From the NCBI GenBank assembly GCA_015062805.1, contig SUTQ01000005.1, positions 64,143 to 116,018 of the forward strand: DNA of 51,876 nucleotides. The letters run 5' to 3'. This document shows positions 28,842 through 38,213 of this stretch, one piece after another (the first letter of the stretch is position 1; the number at the start of each line of letters is the position of its first letter). The position numbers were made by a program, and so were the translations under genes. Origin of the DNA: Methanosphaera stadtmanae. GTDB taxonomy: Archaea; Methanobacteriota; Methanobacteria; Methanobacteriales; Methanobacteriaceae. The notes below the pieces were generated by a model. The model was not told where the DNA came from and searched no databases. It saw only the letters and a list, made by a program, of their open reading frames with translations.

Positions 28842-29261
28842 TTACATGGTAACGTTTGCTGTGTAAATAGCATCATTCACGTCACCGTTAAATGGACTGT
28901 CTGTAATGAATATTTCTGCATATGCTGGCTGATCTTTTTGATTGGTTAGATATGCATTACCATTGACCTTGATTAACTGGTCTTTGGTAACGTCGTTCAT
29001 GTTCCATACGATAGGGTTTTTCTCTATAACTGCTCCATCACTGTCATAGAATATTACAGTCATTTCCAAGTAACTGAAATCACTTTTAGGAGTTAATTCA
29101 CAATTTACATCGTACATGTAGTACCCTTTACTAACCATTTCAAGATTATTTACTTCAACAGTATTGGAACTTAAAAAATCAAACATTCCTGCATTTACAC
29201 TTGATAAACTTAATGCAACAGTAAAAATTATTAATGCACTGAATATTAATTTCTTGTTCAT
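28842..29261 (-). CDS. Small secreted protein of unknown function (139 aa)
   Basis: Classic signal peptide (residues 1-24, ends SSVNAG) with strong SD AGGAGGAA before ATG. The mature part of about 115 residues has alternating strands (SYLEMTVIFYDSDGAVIEKN and YAEIFITDSP), reminiscent of small Ig-like FxLYD-type domains found in archaeal exported proteins. It has no cysteine and no membrane anchor after the signal. Monocistronic. No named family recognised. Confidence 0.75.
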   Translation of the reverse strand: MNKKLIFSALIIFTVALSLSSVNAGMFDFLSSNTVEVNNLEMVSKGYYMYDVNCELTPKSDFSYLEMTVIFYDSDGAVIEKNPIVWNMNDVTKDQLIKVNGNAYLTNQKDQPAYAEIFITDSPFNGDVNDAIYTANVTM

Positions 29262-29462
29262 ATATTATTCCTCCTGTTAATTCTTTGTAAATAGAAATTT
29301 CATTTACACATATATAAAAAATACTAAAATCCTTTAACAAGGTATATGGAAAAAATGAAACTTTTCCCTATTTGTAATAATAATCTAAATAGTAAGGTTA
29401 AATTTCAGTAATAAAAATATTTAACATAAGAAAATATAAATATACCAAATAGGAGACAAATC

Positions 29463-30506
29463 ATGACAACAATTAGAAATATGAAATTATTGGAAGAACT
29501 AAGTTTAACACCTGCAATATCAGGTTTTGAAAATGATATAAGAGATATAGTATACAGAGAACTTGAAAGTTGTGTTGATGAAATAGAAACGGATGACATG
29601 GGTAATGTAGTCTGCACAAAAAAAGGTGAAGATGGTGCTCCTACCGTAATGTTGGCATCTCATATGGACGAAATTGGTTTAATGGTTAAGCACATTGATG
29701 ATGACGGTTTCATCAAGTTTATTAAAATTGGAGGAATAAACGATCAGATGTTAATTAACCAAGCAGTAATTATTCACTCCAAAAATGGCAAATGTCCCGG
29801 TGTAATAGGTTCAAAACCACCTCATGTAACAAAACCGGAAGAAAGAAACAAGGTAATTAAATACACTGAAATGTTCATAGACATAGGTGCAAATAACAAA
29901 AAAGAAGCAGAAGAAATGGTTTCAATTGGTGATATGATATCATTCAGAAGTTTCTTTGAAGAATATCCAAACGATAAAGTTATGGGAAAAGCTTTGGATA
30001 ACAGGATTGGATGCTATGTTATGATGGAAATAATGAAAAGAGTGGATAGTCGTGCAACAATTTACGGTGTTGGAACAGTTCAGGAAGAAGTTGGACTTAA
30101 AGGTGCAAAAGTATCCAGTTATACTTTAAACCCAGATTATGCCTTTGCACTTGACACTACTTTATCAGGAGATCATCCTGGAATAACAACAGAAGAGGCA
30201 CCTTGCAGAATGGGTGATGGACCTGCAGTAATATTGGCAGACAGATCAGGTGACGGAGTAATAACACCAAAAGTCATGAAGGATATGATTGTTAATGCCG
30301 CCAAAAAAGAAGATATTAAAATACAGTTGGAAGTAAGTGATGGTGGAACAACCGACGGAACAGCCATACACTTAAACAGGGAAGGAATAATTACCGGTGT
30401 AATAAGTGTACCAACAAGATATATACATACTCCAGTAAGTGTTGCCAGTGCAGAAGATATAGAAAACACTATAGAATTAATGGTAGCTATATTAAATAAC
30501 ATATAA
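29463..30506 (+). CDS. M42-family metallo-aminopeptidase (347 aa)
   Basis: All expected metal and catalytic residues are present: His67 and Asp69 (ASHMDEIG), bridging Asp179 (ALDNRIG), general base Glu208 and Glu209 (VQEEVG), Asp231 (FALDTT) and His322 (RYIHTP). Length fits the TET-type aminopeptidase/deblocking peptidase family, cytosolic dodecamers that trim peptides after the proteasome. AGGAGA precedes ATG by seven bases. Surface loops for the dimerisation domain (about 70-170) are intact, including GVIGSKPPHV. These enzymes are often misnamed endoglucanase or cellulase M. Confidence 0.93.
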   Translation: MTTIRNMKLLEELSLTPAISGFENDIRDIVYRELESCVDEIETDDMGNVVCTKKGEDGAPTVMLASHMDEIGLMVKHIDDDGFIKFIKIGGINDQMLINQAVIIHSKNGKCPGVIGSKPPHVTKPEERNKVIKYTEMFIDIGANNKKEAEEMVSIGDMISFRSFFEEYPNDKVMGKALDNRIGCYVMMEIMKRVDSRATIYGVGTVQEEVGLKGAKVSSYTLNPDYAFALDTTLSGDHPGITTEEAPCRMGDGPAVILADRSGDGVITPKVMKDMIVNAAKKEDIKIQLEVSDGGTTDGTAIHLNREGIITGVISVPTRYIHTPVSVASAEDIENTIELMVAILNNI

Positions 30507-30755
30507 CTCCTATTTTTAATCTTTTTTTAATAATTATTTTTTTTCTCAATTTAGTAAAAGATATAAATGAAAGTTTATATTAAACTTTGAAAATCAATAT
30601 AAAACTATGGATAACCTTTAAAAATTGTTGAAAAAACAATTGATATGAAGAATTATAATATTAAATAATATATGAATGTTCTAAATATTTTTTACTACAC
30701 AAAGTAAAAACATTACATTTTCCAATAAATGAATAGCAGACATGGTGGGACTATA

Positions 30756-31520
30756 ATGATAATCTATTTTTCAGCTACTGGTAATAATAAGTACCTTGCA
30801 CAACGTATATCAACAGAAGATGAGGAAATAATTTCAATTACAAAGTGTATGAAAGAAAACAGGTTAAATATAAGCGTTCCTGAGGGAGAATCATTGGGAA
30901 TTATAATACCCACATATTTCTGGGGATTACCATCAATTGTAGAAGATTTTCTTTTTAGGGTAACAATAAATTTTGACAATAAATCTTATGCATATGCAAT
31001 AGCCAGTTATGGTACAACTACAGGTAATGCACTTGGTAAAATTAAACATTACTTGAAACGAAAAAATATTACATTAAATGCACAGTTTGAAGTTAAAATG
31101 CCTGATACTTGGACAGTTTTATTTGATTTAAGTGATGAAGATGAAGTTAATATACTAACAAAGAATGTTGAAGAAGAGCTGGATGCTATAATTCCAAGAA
31201 TCATAAACAAGGAAACTACTCCTACTGGAACTAATATTTTTTACAAGTTTTCATCCATATTTTCCGGGTTGATGTATGAAAATAGCAGGAAGACAAAACA
31301 CCTGCATGTACTTGACAGCTGTACCGGATGCAAGTTATGCTCTTTGGATTGTCCTGTAGATGCCATTTACATTGCAGATAATAAGCCAGTATGGACTAAA
31401 GACAAATGTGTAATGTGTTTAAGGTGCTTGCATAGATGTCCAACATTTTCAATTCAATATGATGATAAAACAGCTAATCATGGACAATACACCAACAAGA
31501 ACGTGACGAATTTTGATTGA
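30756..31520 (+). CDS. EFR1-type flavodoxin-ferredoxin fusion protein (254 aa)
   Basis: The start IIYFSATGNNKYLAQRI is the FMN phosphate-binding loop of a flavodoxin-like domain (residues 1 to about 165), with the later loops PTYFWGLPS and SYGTTTGNA. At the C-terminus are two [4Fe-4S] motifs, C-x2-C-x2-C-x3-CP (CTGCKLCSLDCP) and CVMCLRCLHRCP. This layout is the EFR1 ferredoxin family, cytosolic electron carriers of anaerobes; partner unknown. I chose ATG 30756, with GGTGGGA six to seven bases before it, over the in-frame ATG 30729, which has no SD. Confidence 0.88.
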   Translation: MIIYFSATGNNKYLAQRISTEDEEIISITKCMKENRLNISVPEGESLGIIIPTYFWGLPSIVEDFLFRVTINFDNKSYAYAIASYGTTTGNALGKIKHYLKRKNITLNAQFEVKMPDTWTVLFDLSDEDEVNILTKNVEEELDAIIPRIINKETTPTGTNIFYKFSSIFSGLMYENSRKTKHLHVLDSCTGCKLCSLDCPVDAIYIADNKPVWTKDKCVMCLRCLHRCPTFSIQYDDKTANHGQYTNKNVTNFD

Positions 31521-31525
31521 AAGAA

Positions 31526-31560
31526 TCTCAGATTTCATTTAGATATTCCAAAATCTGAGA
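31526..31560. terminator. Perfect 10-bp hairpin between the EFR1 and ClC genes
   Basis: TCTCAGATTT (31526-31535) and AAATCTGAGA (31551-31560) are exact inverse copies with a 15-base loop, six bases after the EFR1 stop. No long T-run follows, so it may stabilise a 3' end or mark a regulatory site instead. Confidence 0.4.
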
Positions 31561-31609
31561 AATATTCTATTTAAATACCATCGGGACAATAATAATCAAC
31601 AGATAGTGG

Positions 31610-32845
31610 GTGAAAACTTTGAATAAATTAAAGAATGACATGATTCGGGTATTGTATACTGTTATGATTGGTGTTATATCTGGATTAATCATTTGGACTT
31701 TTTTAAAAGTAATGAATTTAGGAATAGAGTTCATATGGGAGTATATGCCGAGTGTGATTAACTTTAAATATTATGCAATTGTAGTGTGTACAATTGGAGG
31801 ATTTTTAATAGGTCTTTGGAAACAGAAATATGGGGATGGCCCTGAAGAACTGGATAAAGTCATGAATAAGGTCAAAGAAAATCACAGATATTCATATGAT
31901 AATATATTTTCAACTATTGTTTCATCTTTATTGCCGTTAATAATAGGTGCCAGTATCGGACCGGAAGCAGGATTAACTGGAATCATTGCAGGATTATGTA
32001 CATGGGCAGGAGATAAATTAAAAACATTTAACAGAGAAATGGAAGAATTAACAAGTATTGGAATTACCGCAACTCTGGGAACAATATTTGCATCACCTAT
32101 CTTTGGTTTTGTAGAACCCTTGGAAAATGAGGAGGATATGAAATTACCGAAGACATCAAAGAATATTCTATATTTTGTTGCCATACTAAGCTCTTTTGGA
32201 ATTTTAATCCTATTGAATAACTTAACCAATACACATGTAGGATTACATTCAATGGGAACAACTACCCTAACAAATCTAAACATAACCTATGTAATTCTTT
32301 TGATATTGTTGGGAATCTTTCTAGCTTATTTCTATTTCTTAAGCAATAAGTTGGTAAAATTAGCATTTCAAAATTTCAAAGAAAATCCTATTACAAAAGC
32401 AGTTATCGGAGGATTATTCTTAGGTATATTGGGAACATTATTACCATTAACAATGTTTTCTGGAGAGGAACAGATTTATGTCTTGTTGGAAAACGGTGCA
32501 CAGCTGGGATTTCTAGTCTTGTTGTTGACAGCCATTCTAAAAATAGTTTTGACCAATATCTGTATTGAAACGGGTCTCAAAGGAGGACATTTTTTTCCTA
32601 TGATCTTTTCAGGAACGGCACTGGGTTATGCTATGAGTATTATTATTAATATTGATCCTATAGTTTCTATGTCAATACTTACAACATCTTTCATGGCCAA
32701 CATATTGAAAAAGCCACTTGCAGTTGTTTTGCTAATGATGATTATTTTCCCTGTAAATTTGATACCACTAATGTTGGTGGCGGCAGTGATATCTTGTTTG
32801 TTCAGAACTCCAAGAGAATTATTGCTTTCATCTGATACCAAATAA
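31610..32845 (+). CDS. ClC-family chloride channel or H+/anion antiporter (about 411 aa)
   Basis: Ten or more membrane helices. The ClC filter motifs are recognisable: GASIGPEAGLTG (the Glu is in the place of the gating glutamate of GxEGP), and ETGLKGGHFFPMIFSGTALG, equivalent to the GxFxP loop. Glu at the gate suggests a proton-coupled exchanger or a gated channel; ion selectivity cannot be told, and fluoride or chloride are both possible. No C-terminal CBS domains. GTG 31610 overlaps the SD-like GTGGGTGA, so TTG 31619, seven bases further on, is an equally good or better start (408 aa). Confidence 0.85.
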   Translation: MKTLNKLKNDMIRVLYTVMIGVISGLIIWTFLKVMNLGIEFIWEYMPSVINFKYYAIVVCTIGGFLIGLWKQKYGDGPEELDKVMNKVKENHRYSYDNIFSTIVSSLLPLIIGASIGPEAGLTGIIAGLCTWAGDKLKTFNREMEELTSIGITATLGTIFASPIFGFVEPLENEEDMKLPKTSKNILYFVAILSSFGILILLNNLTNTHVGLHSMGTTTLTNLNITYVILLILLGIFLAYFYFLSNKLVKLAFQNFKENPITKAVIGGLFLGILGTLLPLTMFSGEEQIYVLLENGAQLGFLVLLLTAILKIVLTNICIETGLKGGHFFPMIFSGTALGYAMSIIINIDPIVSMSILTTSFMANILKKPLAVVLLMMIIFPVNLIPLMLVAAVISCLFRTPRELLLSSDTK

Positions 32846-32919
32846 TAAAAGTTATGTTTAAAGAAAAAAAGTTTAAATCTGTTGAATTATCTGATTTAAT
32901 TTTTTTTAAAAAAAGAAAT

Positions 32920-32944
32920 ATTAAATGCTATGATAGCATTTAAT
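32920..32944 (-). terminator. Hairpin terminator of the DUF4013 gene
   Basis: ATTAAATGCTA (32920-32930) and TAGCATTTAAT (32934-32944) form a perfect 11-bp stem with a TGA loop, abutting the stop codon at 32945. On the minus strand TTTCTTTTTTT follows. It may also serve the converging ClC gene. Confidence 0.7.
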
Positions 32945-33658
32945 TTAGTTTATGTCGGAATATAATAAACCAGTTGCTCTGTTTTCAAAGAATACTAAGT
33001 AAATTGCAACAATTACTGAAACAATTGTACCTAAATCTTGATTAATAAAACCAAAGATACCGTTGAAAACATTTGTAATTACTACATAAATAACTGCTAC
33101 TGCAATTATTGTAACAACAACTTTTGTAACACCGATTCTTTGAATATCCCCAAATGCTTCATTAATTTTTAAAGCATGGTTTAAATCTTCGGTTTGTGCT
33201 AATCTACATTCACCCATAGTTTCAATAAAACCAAAGATGATGAATATAACACATGCAATAAGTGCTGTTACCCATTTAGTAAATACTAATGCACTAATTA
33301 ATGTGATTAATACTGGTATTATGAAGTAAATTATCTGAACAACAAATAATTTTACACCGTTTAATGTTTGTCTAGTGATATCTATTGAAGGAGCATCACT
33401 ACTTCTGTTAATACCTGATTTAATAATGTCTAATTCATAACCGTTGATTATAAAATAGATTATTAAACATAATATTATACCTATTAGTGAAATTATAGTT
33501 ATAGTTCCGGATGTTTGTGAAATGCCAAACATTCCAGTTACACCGGTTAATATTGCAATTAATGCAACTATAATACCTAAAACTAGATATACAGCTAAAG
33601 ATGTAATATTATTAAATGGAAAGTGTAATGCCTCCATGATTATTTCTTGTATTTCCAT
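32945..33658 (-). CDS. DUF4013 membrane protein (about 237 aa)
   Basis: Six membrane segments; the start MEIQEIIMEALHFPF is the typical DUF4013 opening and GYELDIIKSGI follows the second/third helix. The family is very common in Methanobacteriales, where its role is unknown. A GTG at 33667 overlaps the SD (AAAGGTGA), so the ATG at 33658 is chosen. The gene faces away from the binding-protein gene at 33997, sharing the upstream region. Confidence 0.85.
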   Translation of the reverse strand: MEIQEIIMEALHFPFNNITSLAVYLVLGIIVALIAILTGVTGMFGISQTSGTITIISLIGIILCLIIYFIINGYELDIIKSGINRSSDAPSIDITRQTLNGVKLFVVQIIYFIIPVLITLISALVFTKWVTALIACVIFIIFGFIETMGECRLAQTEDLNHALKINEAFGDIQRIGVTKVVVTIIAVAVIYVVITNVFNGIFGFINQDLGTIVSVIVAIYLVFFENRATGLLYSDIN

Positions 33659-33996
33659 CGTTTTCACCTTTATATTTTAATTAGAATTCTATGATAATCA
33701 ATTATATCCTTCGTTCTTACATATTCATTTATATTAATTACTTTATTTATAGTTATTTTTTGTTTTAAAGACATATTATAAATTAGAATTCTAAAAAATG
33801 ATATTTAAAATAAGCCAATTTTATTTAAAAACTTATTTATCGTTGAATAAAAATATGTTTAATGAAAATTATAATATGGATAAAATTATTATTTTTTACC
33901 TTTTGTTATTTAATTTAGATTTAATCGGGTAAACTTTATAAAATAACACATATTATTAATATTTTAAAAACATATATAAAGATAGGAAGTTTTTTT
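33659..33996. promoter_or_regulatory. Divergent promoter region of DUF4013 and binding-protein genes
   Basis: CTTTATAAAATAAC (33935-33945 core) is a good plus-strand TATA box preceded by GGTAAAC as a possible BRE, predicting a start near 33966. A second TATA-like ACATATATAAAG at 33970-33981 is close to the gene and would give a nearly leaderless message. No coding sequence. Confidence 0.45.
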
Positions 33997-34824
33997 TTGG
34001 GGGGTCAAAAAATAAAAGGTAAAATATATGCGTTACTTTTAATATTTATGATGTTATTTGTAGGTTTAGGAAGTATAACTGCAGCAGATACAAATCTTTT
34101 GACTGATGAAAATAACGTGTTTGTTGTAGGATTTGATTCAGATTTTCCACCATTTGGCTATGTAGATGACAATGGGGAGTACACTGGATTTGATATAGAA
34201 TTGGCAAAAGAAGTGGCAAAAAGAAATAACTGGTCGTTTGTTGCACAACCATTGCCAAGTTGGGATACAAAGGATACCGAATTAAATTCTGAAATAGTTG
34301 ATTGTATTTGGAGTGAATTAACAATAAACGGTAGGGAAAACGATTACACGTGGTCAAAACCATATTTCAACAATTCCCAAGTAGTAGTTGTTAGATCAGA
34401 TTCTGGAATTGATTCTTTGAGTGACTTAAGAAATAAGACTGTTGAAGTTCAAGAGGGAAATTCTGTATTCAATAATCTTGAAAACGATAAGAAATCATTG
34501 TCAGATTCCTTTAAATCTTTGGTCAAAATTAAGGATTACAACATGGGATTTATGGATCTTGAAACTGGTGTCTGTGATGCTATAATTGTTGATATAGGTT
34601 CAGCAAAATATCTATTGAAAGAAAAAGGTGCTTCTGGTCAATATAAAATATTGGATGAACCATTGGCATATGAAGTTTATGGAATTGGTTTCAAAAAAGG
34701 TAATGAAGAGTTAAGAAACCAGGTTCAGGATACGTTAGATGAAATGTATGCAGATGGAACAGTAGATAAAATTGCTCAAAAATACAGTAATTATGGAATT
34801 ACTGATGGGTTGTTAAGACCCTAA
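33997..34824 (+). CDS. Amino-acid-type ABC transporter substrate-binding protein (SBP_bac_3), orphan
   Basis: Signal peptide ending SITAAD, then the solute-binding family 3 fold: FPPFGYVDDNGEYTGFDIEL near the mature N-terminus, DCIWSELTINGRENDYTWSKPY in the first lobe, and a second lobe ending EMYADGTVDKIAQKYS. Such proteins capture polar amino acids outside the membrane. No permease or ATPase gene is adjacent and there is no lipobox cysteine. The start is doubtful. TTG 33997 follows AGGAAG by seven bases but puts GGGGGG inside the gene. Reading GGGGGGT (33999-34005) as the SD puts an ATA (34012) at the start position, giving (M)KGKIYALLL. Confidence 0.85.
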   Translation: MGGQKIKGKIYALLLIFMMLFVGLGSITAADTNLLTDENNVFVVGFDSDFPPFGYVDDNGEYTGFDIELAKEVAKRNNWSFVAQPLPSWDTKDTELNSEIVDCIWSELTINGRENDYTWSKPYFNNSQVVVVRSDSGIDSLSDLRNKTVEVQEGNSVFNNLENDKKSLSDSFKSLVKIKDYNMGFMDLETGVCDAIIVDIGSAKYLLKEKGASGQYKILDEPLAYEVYGIGFKKGNEELRNQVQDTLDEMYADGTVDKIAQKYSNYGITDGLLRP

Positions 34825-34839
34825 TACTTTTTTTTATGG

Positions 34840-34876
34840 GACTGTAATTAGTTATGGTCTCAGCAGTCTTTTTTTA
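34840..34876 (+). terminator. Weak hairpin plus T-run after the binding-protein gene
   Basis: GACTG (34840-34844) pairs with CAGTC (34864-34868), extendable by two G-T pairs, followed by T7. Distance to stop codon is 16 bases. Confidence 0.4.
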
Positions 34877-35033
34877 AATCATTTTTTTTATAAAATTAAT
34901 TCTATTTTTTCTAAAATAAGTTTAAACAAAAATTATGGCGTGATTTTTGATAAAAAAAAGTTATAAAAGAGTTTCAATTTTGAAATCATTTTAAGGATTA
35001 TTCAAGAATTAAACAAGGTTTTAATGCTAAAAA

Positions 35034-36357
35034 TTATTCATCTAATTTTTTCATAATTTCCATTGATACTTTAACAAGGGGATTAACAACCATAGCTAAT
35101 GAGGGAGTATATGAAAATTCTTTTTGAATGAGTTCTTCACATTTCAAGTTATCTGTTATAATGAATGATAAAACATCTATTCTTGAGGAAATATCAGCCT
35201 TGGATAACATTTGACAGCCAACAATAGTTCCATCCATTTTACAAATCATTTTAACAATTAACTTATTGTTTTTTGGATAATATCTTGCTTTTTGACATGT
35301 TTCAATACATGCAGAAACTACCGGCATTCCCATCATATTTGCAAATGATTCTGTTATTCCTGAAGAAGCATAATAATAATCTCCCACTTTGGAAACTACA
35401 GTGTTTACAACAGGATCAAAGGTTAGTTTATTTCCAGTTAAGTTTTTTGCCAGTATCATTGCTTGACGAACTGCTGTGGTACCTGCTGGTGAAAGGGTTT
35501 GTGTACCTGTCACATGGCTTTTTACTTCAACACAGTCACCAATAGCATATATATCTTCAACACTTGTTTCAAGGTATTCGTTTATTTTGACTGCAAAATC
35601 TCCGATTTCACACCTGCCTGTTTAGCTAAAAAAGTAGATGGCACTTTAGTGCTAGGTAATATGACCGCATCGGCAGTTATGCTTTTATTATTGTAATTTA
35701 TTTCCTTTTTAGAGCCATTGGTAGTTATACTTGTTACATCAGCATTTGTTTCGAAAGTCACACCGTTATTCAAATCCACTAGTTTACCAGATATTTCCCC
35801 ATCCAGGAATAATGGTAAAATGTCAAATGATTGTTCAAGAAATGTTACATTATATCCTTTATTGGATAATTCATAAGCACTTTCAATTCCAATAGAAAAA
35901 TTTGAGATAAATACAATATCTTTCTTATACTTAATTGACTTTTGTATCGCTCTTCCATCCTTGATGTTATTTAATGTAAAGACATTGGTCCTGTCATCCA
36001 CATCAAAATCCGGATCAATTAGTTGGGAACCTGTAGCTAAAACCAACTTATCATAGGTTATGCTTTCAGACTTTGAGTCTTTTTCAAAAGTAATTTTCTT
36101 ATTTTGTGAATCCACAGAGGTAACTGTGGTAGATAAATGAAGTTCTATGTTTTTTTTTAAGTAATGATTTGCATCATGCATTATAATGTCATCAAATGAT
36201 TCAATGCAACCTCCTAATACTAATGGGATTGCACAGGTGAATATGCAATATATTCACTATCTGTAAATATTATTATTTCTGATTTATTGTCGGTGTTTCT
36301 TATGTTTGAAGCCAAGGTCAATCCTGCAGCACCTGCACCTATAATTACTATACGCAT
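35034..36357 (-). pseudogene. FAD/NAD-dependent disulfide reductase-like gene (NADH oxidase / CoA-disulfide reductase family) with two frameshifts
   Basis: Joined across two frameshifts the gene gives about 441 aa, normal for the family. It starts with the FAD dinucleotide motif IVIIGAGAAGLTLAS (ATG at 36357-36355, with GGTGA upstream). The first shift is near 36234-36238, just before the redox Cys: SP|CAIPLVLGGC, equivalent to SPCGLPYYIGG. The middle piece carries the NAD-binding domain and LVLATGSQ. The second shift is near 35602-35605, before VKINEYLETSVEDIYAIGDC, the second FAD motif. The last piece is the dimerisation domain (GTQTLSPAGTTAVRQA). Both shifts equal one lost base. Intact homologues reduce O2 or CoA disulfide in anaerobes. 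Probably not functional unless these are sequence errors. Confidence 0.85.
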
Positions 36358-36543
36358 TCCTTTTCACCTTTTACGTTTACAAGTAAATATTTATTTTAGG
36401 TTATATAAATATGAATAACTTGATTTAGATTGTTAATATGGCAAACAAAATGGATGGGAATAACTTGAATAGAAAAATTTATCATATAATCTATCAAAGA
36501 AGATTTATTTACCATGAATTTCCACAGCATAGCTTCATAAATC

Positions 36544-36567
36544 ATTTTTCATTCATTAATGAAAAAT
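36544..36567. terminator. Perfect 10-bp hairpin between minus-strand genes
   Basis: ATTTTTCATT (36544-36553) and AATGAAAAAT (36558-36567) pair with a CATT loop, about 60 bases beyond the stop of the gene at 36628. No T-run follows on the minus strand, so a terminator role is unproven. Confidence 0.3.
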
Positions 36568-36627
36568 AATAAAATTAATTTTTAAAAAAAAGGATAATCA
36601 GGAGAAAATCGGGCAAATTGATTTTTC

Positions 36628-37446
36628 CTAATTGAAGTTTACGGTTTTAGTATATAATGGAGTATCATCGAAATTCTCAAATATCTGAATTTCAACTTTT
36701 ACAGGTTTGTAGTTGGATTCCTTATAATATGGAATATTTAATTGATATTTTTGATTTGCTTTAATATCAGTAAAAGTATTTGTATCATAGGTTTGATCTA
36801 TTTGTGAACCGTCTTCACCATACCAAACACCCTTAATCTGAACACTTTGAATATCTCTCTGTGATGAGAGAGTTCCCTGAACTCCTCCAGTATAATAGCC
36901 GTAGGAAACTTTTAAGTCACTACTTATGTTGGTTATATCAATTCCATTTGCCTTTTCCTGTAAGTCATTATTGTAACTGGCATCACCCATTACTCCTGAT
37001 AAGACAATCAGTATAAGTGTGATTACTGGTATAATCCAGTAAATATTATTTTTGTCAGCGTTTGTTGGGAAATTAGGGTAACGTTGTCTGATTTCCTGTT
37101 CATTACCATAAAACTTAATTTCATCAAATTTATCTGTTTTACTTCCGGATTGGTCACGTTCAATGTATGCTACTATTGCAGCAATAACATAAAAAATAAA
37201 TCCTGGAATTCCAACCATGCTGGTACCTATCAGTACACCAAGACCACTGATTATATACTGTGCAATGGCTATTTTATAATCCTTTTCAAATAGGTATATT
37301 CCTATTAATCCAAGAATACTGGCAACTAATGTAATGGAAGCATTTGTGGCAAGATCCGCACTTAATCCTGACCAGGAATATGCAACTAGAGAACCACCTA
37401 AACCAAATAAAAAAGCTAAAACAGCCATTATTGGATTAATTTTCAT
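36628..37446 (-). CDS. Membrane protein with C-terminal extracellular domain, unknown function (272 aa)
   Basis: Four membrane segments in residues 1-95, a cytoplasmic stretch of about 45 residues, one more segment at about 137-156, then an exposed beta-rich domain (about 110 residues) with YGYYTGGVQGTLSS. I know no named family for it. GTG 37455 overlaps the SD; GAGGTG followed by six bases (TCAAAA) and ATG at 37446 fixes the start, MKINPIMAVLAF. It follows the SHOCT protein gene after about 20 bases and is probably cotranscribed. Confidence 0.75.
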   Translation of the reverse strand: MKINPIMAVLAFLFGLGGSLVAYSWSGLSADLATNASITLVASILGLIGIYLFEKDYKIAIAQYIISGLGVLIGTSMVGIPGFIFYVIAAIVAYIERDQSGSKTDKFDEIKFYGNEQEIRQRYPNFPTNADKNNIYWIIPVITLILIVLSGVMGDASYNNDLQEKANGIDITNISSDLKVSYGYYTGGVQGTLSSQRDIQSVQIKGVWYGEDGSQIDQTYDTNTFTDIKANQKYQLNIPYYKESNYKPVKVEIQIFENFDDTPLYTKTVNFN

Positions 37447-37467
37447 TTTTGACACCTCATACTCTAT

Positions 37468-38031
37468 CTATAGCTTTAACAATTCTTTCTTTTTTTCTTC
37501 AAATTCTTCTTCAGTAATTATACCTTCTTTCATAAGGTTATAGAAGCTTCTAATTTCTTCGGAAACGTTTATGTTATGTTCTTCAACTTCATTTTCAATA
37601 TCGTCACTTTCTTCTTCTTTTTTAGAGATAAATTTTGAAATATTGTTGTCCGATAATGTTTTATTTGAAGAATTTCCTTGTAAATTTGTATTGTTGTTAA
37701 ACTGTCCCTTTTCTTTAATCTGTTTTATGTTATCGTAGAAGTTTTTGAATTCTAATTCGTTATCTGTACAGCTTATTTCAAACTGTTCGTTTGATATTCC
37801 CATGAAAATTTTATCGTTTGCTATGAAATTACCTTTGGAATATATTAGATAATCCAATCCATCTAATGATTTATTGATAACATTATTGGATTCAATTGAT
37901 TTTATAAGTAATTTATTACCTGATAATTCCAATGAAACTTTTCCAATGCCATTAACTTTAGCCGTATTTAATGATAATCCATTAGAATTGCTGTTACTAA
38001 TAGAATTTACTCTATTTTTAGATAAATCCAT
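37468..38031 (-). CDS. SHOCT-domain protein (187 aa)
   Basis: Residues 28-100 alternate as short strands (VSLELSGNKLLIKSI; GNFIANDKIFMGI), like a PH/bacterial PH-type domain. A polar, low-complexity linker (about 108-150) leads to a C-terminal SHOCT motif, IRSFYNLMKEGIITEEEFEE, which ends the protein. SHOCT segments are short helical hairpins found at the ends of many otherwise unrelated prokaryotic proteins and likely mediate assembly. GGTGGT precedes ATG. First gene of a two-gene unit with the membrane protein downstream. Confidence 0.8.
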   Translation of the reverse strand: MDLSKNRVNSISNSNSNGLSLNTAKVNGIGKVSLELSGNKLLIKSIESNNVINKSLDGLDYLIYSKGNFIANDKIFMGISNEQFEISCTDNELEFKNFYDNIKQIKEKGQFNNNTNLQGNSSNKTLSDNNISKFISKKEEESDDIENEVEEHNINVSEEIRSFYNLMKEGIITEEEFEEKKKELLKL

Positions 38032-38213
38032 ATTACCACCATAAACTAATTATTATTATACATAATAGTATATGATTTTGGAATAATTTATAGTTATTGT
38101 TTTAAAAAAAATATATCAAAAAAAATTTCAATGTTAAAGCTTTAATAATAATATATTTCAATTCAATTAAAGTCATATAATAGTATTTTTAAAATAAAAA
38201 AAGAATGTGGAGG

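Noticed and set aside
30729-30755. Upstream ATG as start of the EFR1 gene
   Set aside because: No SD before it; GGTGGGA inside the extra 27 bases is correctly spaced for ATG 30756, where the flavodoxin fold begins.
35602-36238. Programmed frameshifting in the disulfide-reductase gene
   Set aside because: Neither site has a slippery heptamer or obvious downstream structure, and two such events in one gene would be unprecedented.
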